Of a stretch of 11,221 bases of DNA, positions 5,362-11,221 are shown piece by piece. How positions within the stretch are numbered: the first letter of the stretch is position 1; each line of letters begins with the position of its first letter. Source of the DNA: Sphingopyxis sp. UBA6723 (GTDB lineage Bacteria > Pseudomonadota > Alphaproteobacteria > Sphingomonadales > Sphingomonadaceae); contig NZ_DKIH01000003.1 of NCBI RefSeq assembly GCF_002454115.1, positions 88,913 through 100,133 on the forward strand. Direction: 5' to 3'. Made by a program: the position numbers and the translations under genes. Below the pieces are notes generated by a model. It searched no databases. It was not told the origin of the DNA and worked only from the letters and a program-made list of their open reading frames with translations.

Positions 5362-6018
5362 ATGCCCGAACCGATCATCTTTGCCATCCCCAAGGGACGC
5401 ATCCTCGACGAGGCGCTGCCGTTGCTGGCGCGCGTCGGCATCGAGCCCGCGTCGGATTTCTTTGACAAGAGCAGCCGCGCTTTGGTGTTTGCGACGAACC
5501 AGCCGCATGTCTCGCTGATCCGCGTCCGCGCCTTCGATGTGGCGACCTTTGTCGCGCATGGCGCGGCGCAGCTGGGCATTGTCGGCTCCGACGTCATCGA
5601 CGAGTTTGATTACAGCGAGCTCTATGCGCCGGTCGATCTGGGCATCGGCCATTGCCGCCTATCGCTGGCCGGCCCCGCCGATGCGCCGCCGCCGGGGATG
5701 GGCGAAAGCCACATCCGCGTCGCGACAAAATATCCCGCAACGACACGCCGCTGGTTCGCGGCGCAGGGCATCCAGGCCGAGTGCATCAAGCTGAACGGCG
5801 CGATGGAAATTGCCCCGAAGCTGGGGCTGGCTTCGCACATCGTCGATCTCGTTTCGACGGGGCGCACGCTGGTCGAAAATGCGCTCGCCGAACAGAAAAT
5901 CATCAGCGACGTGTCGGCGCGGCTGATCGTCAATCGCGCCGCGTTCAAGCTGCGCTCGGCCGAAGTGCCGGCACTGGTCGAGCGGTTCCGTCAGGCGGTG
6001 GGCGATGCGGCGGCTTGA
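5362..6018 (+). CDS. hisG: ATP phosphoribosyltransferase, short form
   Basis: HisG joins ATP and PRPP to give N1-(5-phosphoribosyl)-ATP and pyrophosphate, the first and controlled step of histidine synthesis, in the cytosol. The 218-residue product is the short form, which lacks the C-terminal regulatory domain and needs HisZ, a tRNA-synthetase-like partner not in this window. Visible motifs: IIFAIPKGR at 5-13, LGIVGSDVI (71-79), VATKYP (120-125), NGAMEIAPKLGLA (145-157) and the PRPP-binding loop DLVSTGRTL (162-170). I prefer the ATG at 5362 because MPEPIIFAIPKGR aligns with the family's usual N-terminus; an in-frame ATG at 5347 is the main alternative. Neither has a clear ribosome binding site. 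The end overlaps hisD by 14 bp, so translation is probably coupled. Confidence 0.95.
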   Translation: MPEPIIFAIPKGRILDEALPLLARVGIEPASDFFDKSSRALVFATNQPHVSLIRVRAFDVATFVAHGAAQLGIVGSDVIDEFDYSELYAPVDLGIGHCRLSLAGPADAPPPGMGESHIRVATKYPATTRRWFAAQGIQAECIKLNGAMEIAPKLGLASHIVDLVSTGRTLVENALAEQKIISDVSARLIVNRAAFKLRSAEVPALVERFRQAVGDAAA

Positions 6019-7297
6019 CGCTTCCGCACCCGGCTTTGCGGCCGAATTCGACGCGCTGGTCAACGATCGGCGCGAGAGCGATTCCGACGTGTCGGCCGAC
6101 GTCGCGGCGATCATCGCGCGCGTGAAGGCCGAGGGCGACGCGGCGCTCGCCGACTATACCGCGAAGTTCGACCGCTTCGATCTGGACGCGAGCGGGTGGA
6201 GCATTTCGAAAGCAGAATGCGCCGCGGCGTATGAAGCGCTGGCGCCCGAGCTGCGCGACGCGCTCAATCTCGCCGCCGACCGCATCCGTGCTTATCACGC
6301 GGCGCAGCTACCCGAAGACCGCGACTATCGCGACAGCACCGGCGCGCGGCTTGGCGCGCGCTGGAACGCGGTCGATGCGGCGGGGGTCTATGTTCCCGGC
6401 GGGCGGGCCGCCTATCCCTCGTCGGTGCTGATGAACATCCTGCCCGCCAAGGTCGCGGGGGTGGGGCGCATCGTGATGATGACCCCGACGCCGGGCGGCG
6501 AGACCAATCCGGTCGTCATGGCCGCGGCGCATATCGGCGGCGTGGACGAGATCTGGCGGATCGGCGGCGCGCAGGCTGTGGCCGCGCTCGCTTATGGTAC
6601 CGAACGGATCGCGCCGGTCGATGTCGTCACCGGCCCCGGCAACGCGTGGGTCGCCGAGGCGAAGCGGCAGGTCTATGGCGTGGTGGGCATCGATATGGTG
6701 GCGGGACCAAGCGAGATCGTGGTCGTTGCCGATGCACAGAACGATCCGCGAGTCATTGCCGGCGACTTGCTCAGCCAGTCCGAGCATGATCCGACCAGCC
6801 AGTCGATCCTGTTCACCGACGATGCCGCCTTTGCCGACGCGGTTGCCGCGGCGGTCGACGCGATCATCCCGACTCTGAGCACTGCGACGACGATGCGCCA
6901 AAGCTGGGATGCCAATGGCGCGATTGTTATCGTGCCGACGCTCGCCGATGCGATTCCGCTCTGCGACCGGCTGGCGCCCGAACATCTCGAGCTCGCGGTC
7001 GATGCCGCCGCGGCCGACGCGCTGTTTGCCAAGGTGCGTCATGCCGGTTCGGTCTTTCTCGGTCGCCAGACTCCGGAAGCGATCGGCGATTATGTCGCCG
7101 GGCCGAACCACGTCCTCCCGACTGGACGCCGCGCCCGTTTTTCGAGCGGGCTGTCGGTCAGCGATTTCATGAAGCGCACCAGCTTCCTCGCGCTCGACGA
7201 CGCGAGCCTTGCCGCGATCGGTCCCGCCGCGGTCGCACTGGCAGGTGCGGAGGGACTTCCCGCCCACGCGCTTTCGGTCAGCCAGCGTCTCAAGTAG
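6005..7297 (+). CDS. hisD: Histidinol dehydrogenase
   Basis: HisD carries out the last two steps of histidine synthesis, oxidising L-histidinol through histidinal to L-histidine with two NAD+. The 430-residue product has the family's usual length and a complete active site: zinc ligands Gln258 and His261 in SQSEHD, Asp362 in GDYVAG and His421 in LPAHALSV, with the catalytic pair Glu326-His327 in LAPEHLE. NAD-binding and fold motifs include GVYVPGGRAAYPSSVLMN (127-144), GGAQAVAALAYGT (187-199) and VTGPGNAWVAEAK (208-220). The ATG lies inside the end of hisG, with a purine-rich GGCGGTGGGCG just before it. Nothing suggests damage. HisG and HisD being adjacent while the other his genes lie elsewhere is usual for alphaproteobacteria. 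Confidence 0.97.
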   Translation: MRRLDASAPGFAAEFDALVNDRRESDSDVSADVAAIIARVKAEGDAALADYTAKFDRFDLDASGWSISKAECAAAYEALAPELRDALNLAADRIRAYHAAQLPEDRDYRDSTGARLGARWNAVDAAGVYVPGGRAAYPSSVLMNILPAKVAGVGRIVMMTPTPGGETNPVVMAAAHIGGVDEIWRIGGAQAVAALAYGTERIAPVDVVTGPGNAWVAEAKRQVYGVVGIDMVAGPSEIVVVADAQNDPRVIAGDLLSQSEHDPTSQSILFTDDAAFADAVAAAVDAIIPTLSTATTMRQSWDANGAIVIVPTLADAIPLCDRLAPEHLELAVDAAAADALFAKVRHAGSVFLGRQTPEAIGDYVAGPNHVLPTGRRARFSSGLSVSDFMKRTSFLALDDASLAAIGPAAVALAGAEGLPAHALSVSQRLK

Positions 7298-7306
7298 AAA
7301 AGAACC

Positions 7307-7756
7307 ATGAACCAACGCGCCCAATCCCGCTCCGCCGCCCGTCTCGCCGCCGTCCAGGCGCTCTATCAGCACGAGATGGAGGCGACCCCGGTCGCCAAGC
7401 TGATCCATGAATTCCACCAGCACCGCATCGGCGCGACGATCGAGGACTCCGAATATGCGGACGCCGATGTCGCCTTCTTTGACGACATTGTGAAAGGCAC
7501 GCTGGCGCGCTCCGAAGAGATTGACGCGGCGATCATCACGCGGCTCGCGAGTGGCTGGTCGATGGAGCGGCTCGACCGCACGATGAAGGCGATTCTGCGC
7601 GCCGGCGCCTACGAATTGATCGCGCGCGGCGACGTGCCGGTCGGCGCGGTGGTGAGCGAATATGTCGATGTTGCCAAAGCGTTTTTCGATGCGCGCGAGG
7701 CTGGGTTTGCCAACGGGCTGCTCGATGCAATCGGCAAGGATGTGCGGGCGAAGTAA
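7307..7756 (+). CDS. nusB: Transcription antitermination factor NusB
   Basis: NusB pairs with NusE (ribosomal protein S10) and binds boxA RNA in rRNA operons, keeping RNA polymerase from stopping early. The 149-residue all-helical product shows the N-terminal RNA-binding helix RSAARLAAVQALYQ (8-21), the central LDRTMKAILRAGAYEL (89-104), and the C-terminal EYVDVAKAF (118-126) and GFANGLLDAI (133-142), all of which are family hallmarks. It begins 9 bp after the hisD stop codon with a weak AGAAAAGAA ribosome binding site, so it is probably read from the his transcript. A structured repeat follows directly and could end or trim that transcript before thiL. Confidence 0.95.
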   Translation: MNQRAQSRSAARLAAVQALYQHEMEATPVAKLIHEFHQHRIGATIEDSEYADADVAFFDDIVKGTLARSEEIDAAIITRLASGWSMERLDRTMKAILRAGAYELIARGDVPVGAVVSEYVDVAKAFFDAREAGFANGLLDAIGKDVRAK

Positions 7757-7757
7757 A

Positions 7758-7852
7758 AGCTGCCGCGCTCCTGCGAAGGCAGGAGCCCATCATCTGACCG
7801 CGCATCCTTGCTCCGACCGGTGATGGGCCCCTGCCTTCGCAGGGGCACAGCT
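7758..7852. repeat. Paired inverted repeat (REP/BIME-like) between nusB and thiL
   Basis: Two copies of a 27-bp unit face each other: 7766-7792 and, inverted, 7821-7847, identical at 24 of 27 positions. Each unit contains its own hairpin: CTCCTGC-GAAG-GCAGGAG at 7768-7785 and GCCCCTGC-CTTC-GCAGGGGC at 7827-7846. Outer AGCTG and CAGCT ends (7758-7762, 7848-7852) also pair. The whole can fold as two small hairpins or as one long arm-to-arm hairpin. I recall similar GCGAAGGC-centred repeats scattered between genes in sphingomonads, so it is probably a dispersed element. It may act in transcript ending, RNA stability or as an attenuator; there is no T tract. Confidence 0.75.
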
Positions 7853-7887
7853 ATCGAAGACTGTTTATTCGCGCTAAACCCGCCGCC

Positions 7888-8817
7888 ATGTCCGAAGCCG
7901 ATTTCATCACCCGCCTCCGCGCCATCGCCACTGACCCCGCCGCGCGCGGGCTCGCCGATGATGCGGCCGAGTGGGAAGGGCTGGTCCTCACCCACGACAT
8001 GATCGTCGAGGGTATCCACTTTCTGCCCGACGACACCCCGCAGGACGTCGCGTGGAAGCTCGTCGCGGTGAACCTGTCTGATCTGGCCGCCAAGGGTGCG
8101 GCGCCGGTCGGGGTGCTTGTCGGCTACAGCCTCGGCGACGACCAATGGGACGCGGCCTTTGTCGAAGGCCTTGACCTTGCGCTCCGCTGCTTCGGCGTCA
8201 TCCTGCTCGGCGGCGACACGGTGCGGGTGCCTGCAGGCGCCCCGCGCAGCTTCGGACTGACCGCGATCGGCCGTGCGCCGCCGGGCGGGGCGCCATCGCG
8301 ATATGGGGCGCGGCCGGGGGATCAGCTGTGGGTCACCGGCACAATCGGCAATGCCGGGCTGGGCCTCGCGATGCGGCTGGGGCAGGAGGAGGCGAACGAG
8401 ACCTGTCTTGCCGCCTATCGCCGCCCGCAACCGCAGCTGACCTTTGGACAGGCGGTCACGCCCCACGTCCACGCGATGATGGATGTGTCCGACGGCTTGC
8501 TGATCGATGCGCAGCGCATGGCGGACGCCAGCGGGTGCGAGTTTGTGCTGATGCTGGAGGCGGTGCCGCTGTCGGCCGCCTTGCTCGCGGTGCGCCCCGA
8601 TGTCGTCGATACACGGATCGCCGCGGCGACCGCGGGCGACGATTATCAGCTGCTGTTTGCTGCCGATCCGGGCGCGGCGGGGGCGATCCGCGAGGTCGCG
8701 GCGGGATTGCATATCATGGTCACGCCGATCGGTCATGCAGGCGTGGGCGCGGGGATCGTAGTGACGCATCGCTCGCAGCGCATTGTGCTACCCGAGCGTC
8801 TCGGTTTCACACATTGA
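7888..8817 (+). CDS. thiL: Thiamine-monophosphate kinase
   Basis: ThiL phosphorylates thiamine monophosphate with ATP to make thiamine diphosphate, the active cofactor, in the cytosol. The 309-residue product carries the family's motifs in order: an N-terminal DDAA (24-27), THDMIVEGIHF (35-45), NLSDLAAKGAAP (62-73, the AIR-synthase-type core that binds Mg-nucleotide), LLGGDT (106-111), MMDVSDGLLID (197-207) and ATAGDDYQLLFA (247-258). These Asp-rich motifs hold the metal ions and phosphates. The ATG at 7888 fits the family N-terminus; there is no clear ribosome binding site. It lies 131 bp after nusB, across the inverted repeat; nusB and thiL are neighbours in many bacteria, which supports a shared transcript. 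No TPP riboswitch is visible upstream. Confidence 0.95.
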   Translation: MSEADFITRLRAIATDPAARGLADDAAEWEGLVLTHDMIVEGIHFLPDDTPQDVAWKLVAVNLSDLAAKGAAPVGVLVGYSLGDDQWDAAFVEGLDLALRCFGVILLGGDTVRVPAGAPRSFGLTAIGRAPPGGAPSRYGARPGDQLWVTGTIGNAGLGLAMRLGQEEANETCLAAYRRPQPQLTFGQAVTPHVHAMMDVSDGLLIDAQRMADASGCEFVLMLEAVPLSAALLAVRPDVVDTRIAAATAGDDYQLLFAADPGAAGAIREVAAGLHIMVTPIGHAGVGAGIVVTHRSQRIVLPERLGFTH

Positions 8818-8852
8818 CGCGAAACCGTTACAAAAGTGCCGAAAAACCGGGC

Positions 8853-8881
8853 TTGCCCTAGGCTTTCTTTCTTCCCATAAC
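8853..8881 (+). promoter_or_regulatory. Candidate promoter for hppA
   Basis: TTGCCC (8853-8858), a 17-bp pyrimidine-rich spacer and CATAAC (8876-8881) fit a housekeeping promoter with 3/6 and 4/6 consensus bases and ideal spacing. It lies in the gap after thiL and would give a leader of about 108 nt before hppA, so hppA need not depend on the his-nusB-thiL transcript. Confidence 0.45.
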
Positions 8882-8985
8882 GCGGCGTCCAAATTTAGGG
8901 GCGGTCGCATCAGGGGAGAGGGCGAACCGGCAATCATAAGTCGGACGTGCTCGACAGTTCACCTGACTCCGCCCCGCTCAATGGG

Positions 8986-8991
8986 GAAGGA
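8986..8991 (+). promoter_or_regulatory. Ribosome binding site of hppA
   Basis: GAAGGA lies 5 bp before the ATG at 8997, the clearest ribosome binding site among the large genes here, in keeping with an abundant membrane protein. The GGGG just before it (8983-8986) can pair with CCCC at 8972-8975, which could partly hide it. Confidence 0.7.
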
Positions 8992-8996
8992 AATTC

Positions 8997-11117
8997 ATGA
9001 TTGATCCGGTTATGATCGCGATAGCGTGCGGCCTTATCGCCGTGCTCTATGGCTTCATTACCTCGCGTCAGGTGCTCAGTGCCTCGGCCGGTAATGAAAA
9101 GATGCAGGAAATTGCTGGCGCCATTCAGGAAGGCGCCAAGGCCTATCTGGGCCGCCAATATCGCACCATCGCTATCGTCGGCGTTGTTGTCGCCATCCTT
9201 GTCGGCCTGTTCCTCGGCGCGATTTCGGCGACGGGCTTTGTCATCGGCGCCGTCCTGTCGGGCGTTGCCGGTTTTGTCGGCATGAACATCTCGGTAAAGG
9301 CGAACGTCCGCACCGCGGCCGCGGCGCAGACGGGCCTTCAGGCGGGTCTGACCATGGCGTTCCGCGCTGGCGCGATCACCGGCATGCTGGTGGCGGGGCT
9401 CGCCCTGCTCGCGATCTCGGTCTTTTTCTGGTATCTGATCGGCCCCGGCGGGTTCACCGTCGGCGGTGAGGATCGCACGGTTGTCGACGCGCTCGTCGCG
9501 CTGGCCTTCGGCGCCTCGCTGATCTCGATCTTCGCGCGTCTCGGCGGCGGTATCTTTACCAAGGCTGCCGACGTCGGCGCCGACCTGGTCGGCAAGGTCG
9601 AGGCCGGCATTCCCGAAGACGATCCACGCAATCCCGCGGTGATCGCCGACAACGTCGGTGACAATGTCGGCGACTGCGCCGGTATGGCCGCCGATCTGTT
9701 CGAAACCTATGTTGTCACCGTCGGCGCCACCATGGTGCTGATGGCGCTGCTGCTGAAGGGTGCGGGCGACATGCTCGTGCCGTTGATGAGCCTGCCGCTG
9801 CTGATGGGCGGCGTCTGCATCATCACCTCGATCATCGGCACCTATTTCGTCCGTCTCGGCGGCGGAACCAACGTCATGGGCGCGATGTACAAGGGCTTCC
9901 TCGTCACCGCGATCCTTTCGGTCCCGGCGATCTGGTTCTCGACCAGCTATATCCTGCAGGGCGACATGACGACCGATGTGGTCGGCACGACCTTCAACGG
10001 TATGGACCTGTTCTATTGCTCGCTGCTTGGTCTGGTCATCACCGGGCTGATCATCTGGATCACCGAATACTACACCGGGACCAATTATCGCCCGGTGCGG
10101 TCGATCGCGAAAGCATCGGAAACCGGCCACGGCACCAACGTCATTCAGGGACTGGCGATCAGCCTTGAATCGACCGCGCTGCCGACGCTCGTCATCTGTG
10201 CGGGCATCATCATCGCCTATATCCTGGCAGGCATCATCGGCATCGCCTTTGCCGCCACCGCCATGCTGGCGCTGGCGGGCATGGTTGTGGCGCTCGACGC
10301 TTATGGCCCGGTCACCGACAATGCTGGCGGTATCGCCGAAATGGCGGGGCTCGATGAATCGGTGCGTGAAAAGACCGACCTGCTCGACGCCGTGGGCAAC
10401 ACGACCAAGGCGGTGACCAAGGGTTATGCCATCGGTTCGGCGGGTCTTGCGGCGCTGGTGCTGTTCGGCACCTACACCGCTGACATCACCGAATACTCGG
10501 CCAAGCTCGGGCTGACCGAACCGCTGACCTTCTCGCTGTCGTCGCCTTATGTCATCGTCGGGCTGCTGCTCGGCGCATTGCTGCCGTATCTCTTCGGCGC
10601 GATGGGCATGACCGCGGTCGGCCGCGCAGCGGGCGAGGTGGTCAAGGATGTTCGCGACCAGTTCAAGAACAACCCGGGCATCATGACCTATGAATCGAAG
10701 CCCGACTATGCACGCACGGTCGATCTGGTGACCAAGGCGGCGATCAAGGAAATGATCATCCCGTCGCTGTTGCCGGTGCTGGCGCCGATCGTCGTCTATT
10801 TCGTCATCCTCGCGGTGGCGGGACAGGTCGCGGCGCTCGAAGCGCTCGGCGCGCTCCTGCTCGGCGTGATCGTCGGCGGGCTATTCGTCGCCATCTCGAT
10901 GACCTCGGGCGGCGGCGCATGGGACAATGCGAAGAAATATATCGAAGACGGCAACCACGGCGGCAAGGGCAGCGAGGCCCATAAGGCCGCGGTGACCGGT
11001 GACACCGTTGGCGATCCGTACAAGGATACCGCGGGTCCGGCAGTCAATCCGATGATCAAGATCACCAACATCGTGGCGATCCTGCTCCTCGCGGCGCTGG
11101 CGCACGGCGCAGCGTAA
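8997..11117 (+). CDS. hppA: K+-independent proton-pumping membrane pyrophosphatase
   Basis: The enzyme splits pyrophosphate in the cytosol and uses the energy to pump H+ across the inner membrane, saving energy and removing a by-product of biosynthesis. The 706-residue product is full length, with about 16 hydrophobic segments. Signature motifs: DVGADLVGKVE (192-202), IPEDDPRNPAVIADNVGDNV (205-224), DAYGPVTDNAGG (434-445), and the C-terminal TSGGGAWDNAKKYIE (636-650) and GDTVGDPYKDTAGPA (668-682); their Asp and Lys bind Mg-pyrophosphate. The sequence GNTTKAVTKG (467-476) has Lys471 and Thr474 where K+-dependent enzymes have Ala and Gly, which assigns it to the K+-independent class. A proton rather than sodium pump follows from that class. 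The start is fixed by a good ribosome binding site, and a strong terminator follows the stop codon, so it is probably transcribed alone. Confidence 0.97.
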   Translation: MIDPVMIAIACGLIAVLYGFITSRQVLSASAGNEKMQEIAGAIQEGAKAYLGRQYRTIAIVGVVVAILVGLFLGAISATGFVIGAVLSGVAGFVGMNISVKANVRTAAAAQTGLQAGLTMAFRAGAITGMLVAGLALLAISVFFWYLIGPGGFTVGGEDRTVVDALVALAFGASLISIFARLGGGIFTKAADVGADLVGKVEAGIPEDDPRNPAVIADNVGDNVGDCAGMAADLFETYVVTVGATMVLMALLLKGAGDMLVPLMSLPLLMGGVCIITSIIGTYFVRLGGGTNVMGAMYKGFLVTAILSVPAIWFSTSYILQGDMTTDVVGTTFNGMDLFYCSLLGLVITGLIIWITEYYTGTNYRPVRSIAKASETGHGTNVIQGLAISLESTALPTLVICAGIIIAYILAGIIGIAFAATAMLALAGMVVALDAYGPVTDNAGGIAEMAGLDESVREKTDLLDAVGNTTKAVTKGYAIGSAGLAALVLFGTYTADITEYSAKLGLTEPLTFSLSSPYVIVGLLLGALLPYLFGAMGMTAVGRAAGEVVKDVRDQFKNNPGIMTYESKPDYARTVDLVTKAAIKEMIIPSLLPVLAPIVVYFVILAVAGQVAALEALGALLLGVIVGGLFVAISMTSGGGAWDNAKKYIEDGNHGGKGSEAHKAAVTGDTVGDPYKDTAGPAVNPMIKITNIVAILLLAALAHGAA

Positions 11118-11146
11118 GCTGCACCGCCCTCGCGGGTAAAGAAAGG

Positions 11147-11175
11147 CCCCGCCGGAGCGATCCGGCGGGGTTTTT
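11147..11175 (+). terminator. Intrinsic terminator of hppA
   Basis: A perfect 10-bp GC-rich stem (11147-11156 with 11161-11170) is closed by a GCGA tetraloop of the GNRA type and followed at once by five T (11171-11175). It begins 29 bp after the hppA stop codon. This is the clearest rightward terminator in the window. Confidence 0.93.
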
Positions 11176-11185
11176 CTATGGCGGC

Positions 11186-11205
11186 TTTGGGGTGGGAAGC
11201 GGACG
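11186..11205. repeat. 20-bp intergenic motif, copy 2
   Basis: This stretch matches 3954-3973 at 19 of 20 positions (A to G at one base) in the same orientation. It follows the hppA terminator, and nothing here looks coding. The two copies differ after this core, so the conserved unit may be about 20 bp, or longer copies may have decayed. Confidence 0.6.
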
Positions 11206-11211
11206 TTGCCG

Positions 11212-11221
11212 ATCCTCCCCG
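11212..11221. repeat. Possible edge of a second copy of the left-end element
   Basis: ATCCTCCCCG matches the reverse complement of the left-end element (positions 38-47 read backwards) at 9 of 10 bases. The window ends here, so the hairpin's other arm cannot be seen. Ten bases are too few for certainty. Confidence 0.25.

Noticed and set aside
6308..7423. 371-codon leftward frame opposite hisD
   Set aside because: hisD has all its catalytic residues on the plus strand; the antisense frame follows from high GC content and shows no family motif.
7609..8769. 386-codon leftward frame opposite nusB and thiL
   Set aside because: It runs through two certain genes and the repeat; composition is typical of a shadow frame.
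8882..8996. Known riboswitch (fluoride, SAM or TPP type) before hppA or thiL
   Set aside because: None of the conserved core sequences of these classes could be found; only unassigned pairings are seen.
8934..10130. 398-codon leftward frame rich in Asp, Arg and Gly opposite hppA
   Set aside because: It mirrors codons of the certain HppA protein and crosses its promoter region.

Overview
The window is GC-rich chromosomal DNA from an alphaproteobacterium, most likely a member of the Sphingomonadales and quite possibly Sphingopyxis. The pointers are the one-cysteine alphaproteobacterial type of DksA, an RcdA-like DUF1465 protein, a short-form HisG, the order hisG-hisD-nusB-thiL-hppA, a PEP-CTERM-like surface protein, and intergenic repeats of a style I associate with sphingomonads. 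The taxonomic call is recalled knowledge plus inference; no search was run.

Left part (1-1897). A hairpin-forming repeat and a strong leftward terminator precede a leftward gene for a 431-residue secreted, extremely Ser/Gly/Thr-rich protein that ends in a PEP-CTERM-like tail. Its long Ser tracts use all six Ser codons and leave long false open frames on the other strand. About 440 bp without a convincing gene separates it from the next gene.

Middle part (1898-4211). This is a run of small regulatory-looking genes: a DksA-family RNA polymerase regulator, a single-domain PilZ protein, two divergent DUF465 (YdcH-like) micro-proteins of 52 and 65 residues, a DUF1465/RcdA-like protein, and a 71-residue protein I do not recognise. 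One DUF465 gene (2904-3062, minus strand) is only 52 codons long. A gene neighbourhood joining stringent-response, c-di-GMP and CtrA-degradation families is suggestive, but it does not prove a shared pathway.

Right part (4244-11221). A leftward DUF2332 gene starts only 38 bp from the rightward hisG. hisG overlaps hisD by 14 bp, nusB follows hisD after 9 bp, and thiL follows nusB across a 131-bp gap filled by a structured inverted repeat. Histidine biosynthesis (first and last steps), transcription antitermination and thiamine diphosphate synthesis are therefore probably co-transcribed, at least up to the repeat. hppA, for a K+-independent proton-pumping pyrophosphatase, has its own promoter candidate, a roughly 110-nt leader with alternative pairings, a good ribosome binding site and a near-perfect intrinsic terminator. 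HppA consumes the pyrophosphate that reactions such as that of HisG deal in, a loose metabolic link.

I found no rRNA, tRNA, CRISPR array, insertion sequence or phage gene. Most of the window is ordinary core genome. The items most worth a second look are the Ser-rich PEP-CTERM-like protein, the DUF465/PilZ/RcdA neighbourhood, the covarying repeat between nusB and thiL, and the two copies of a 20-bp intergenic motif.
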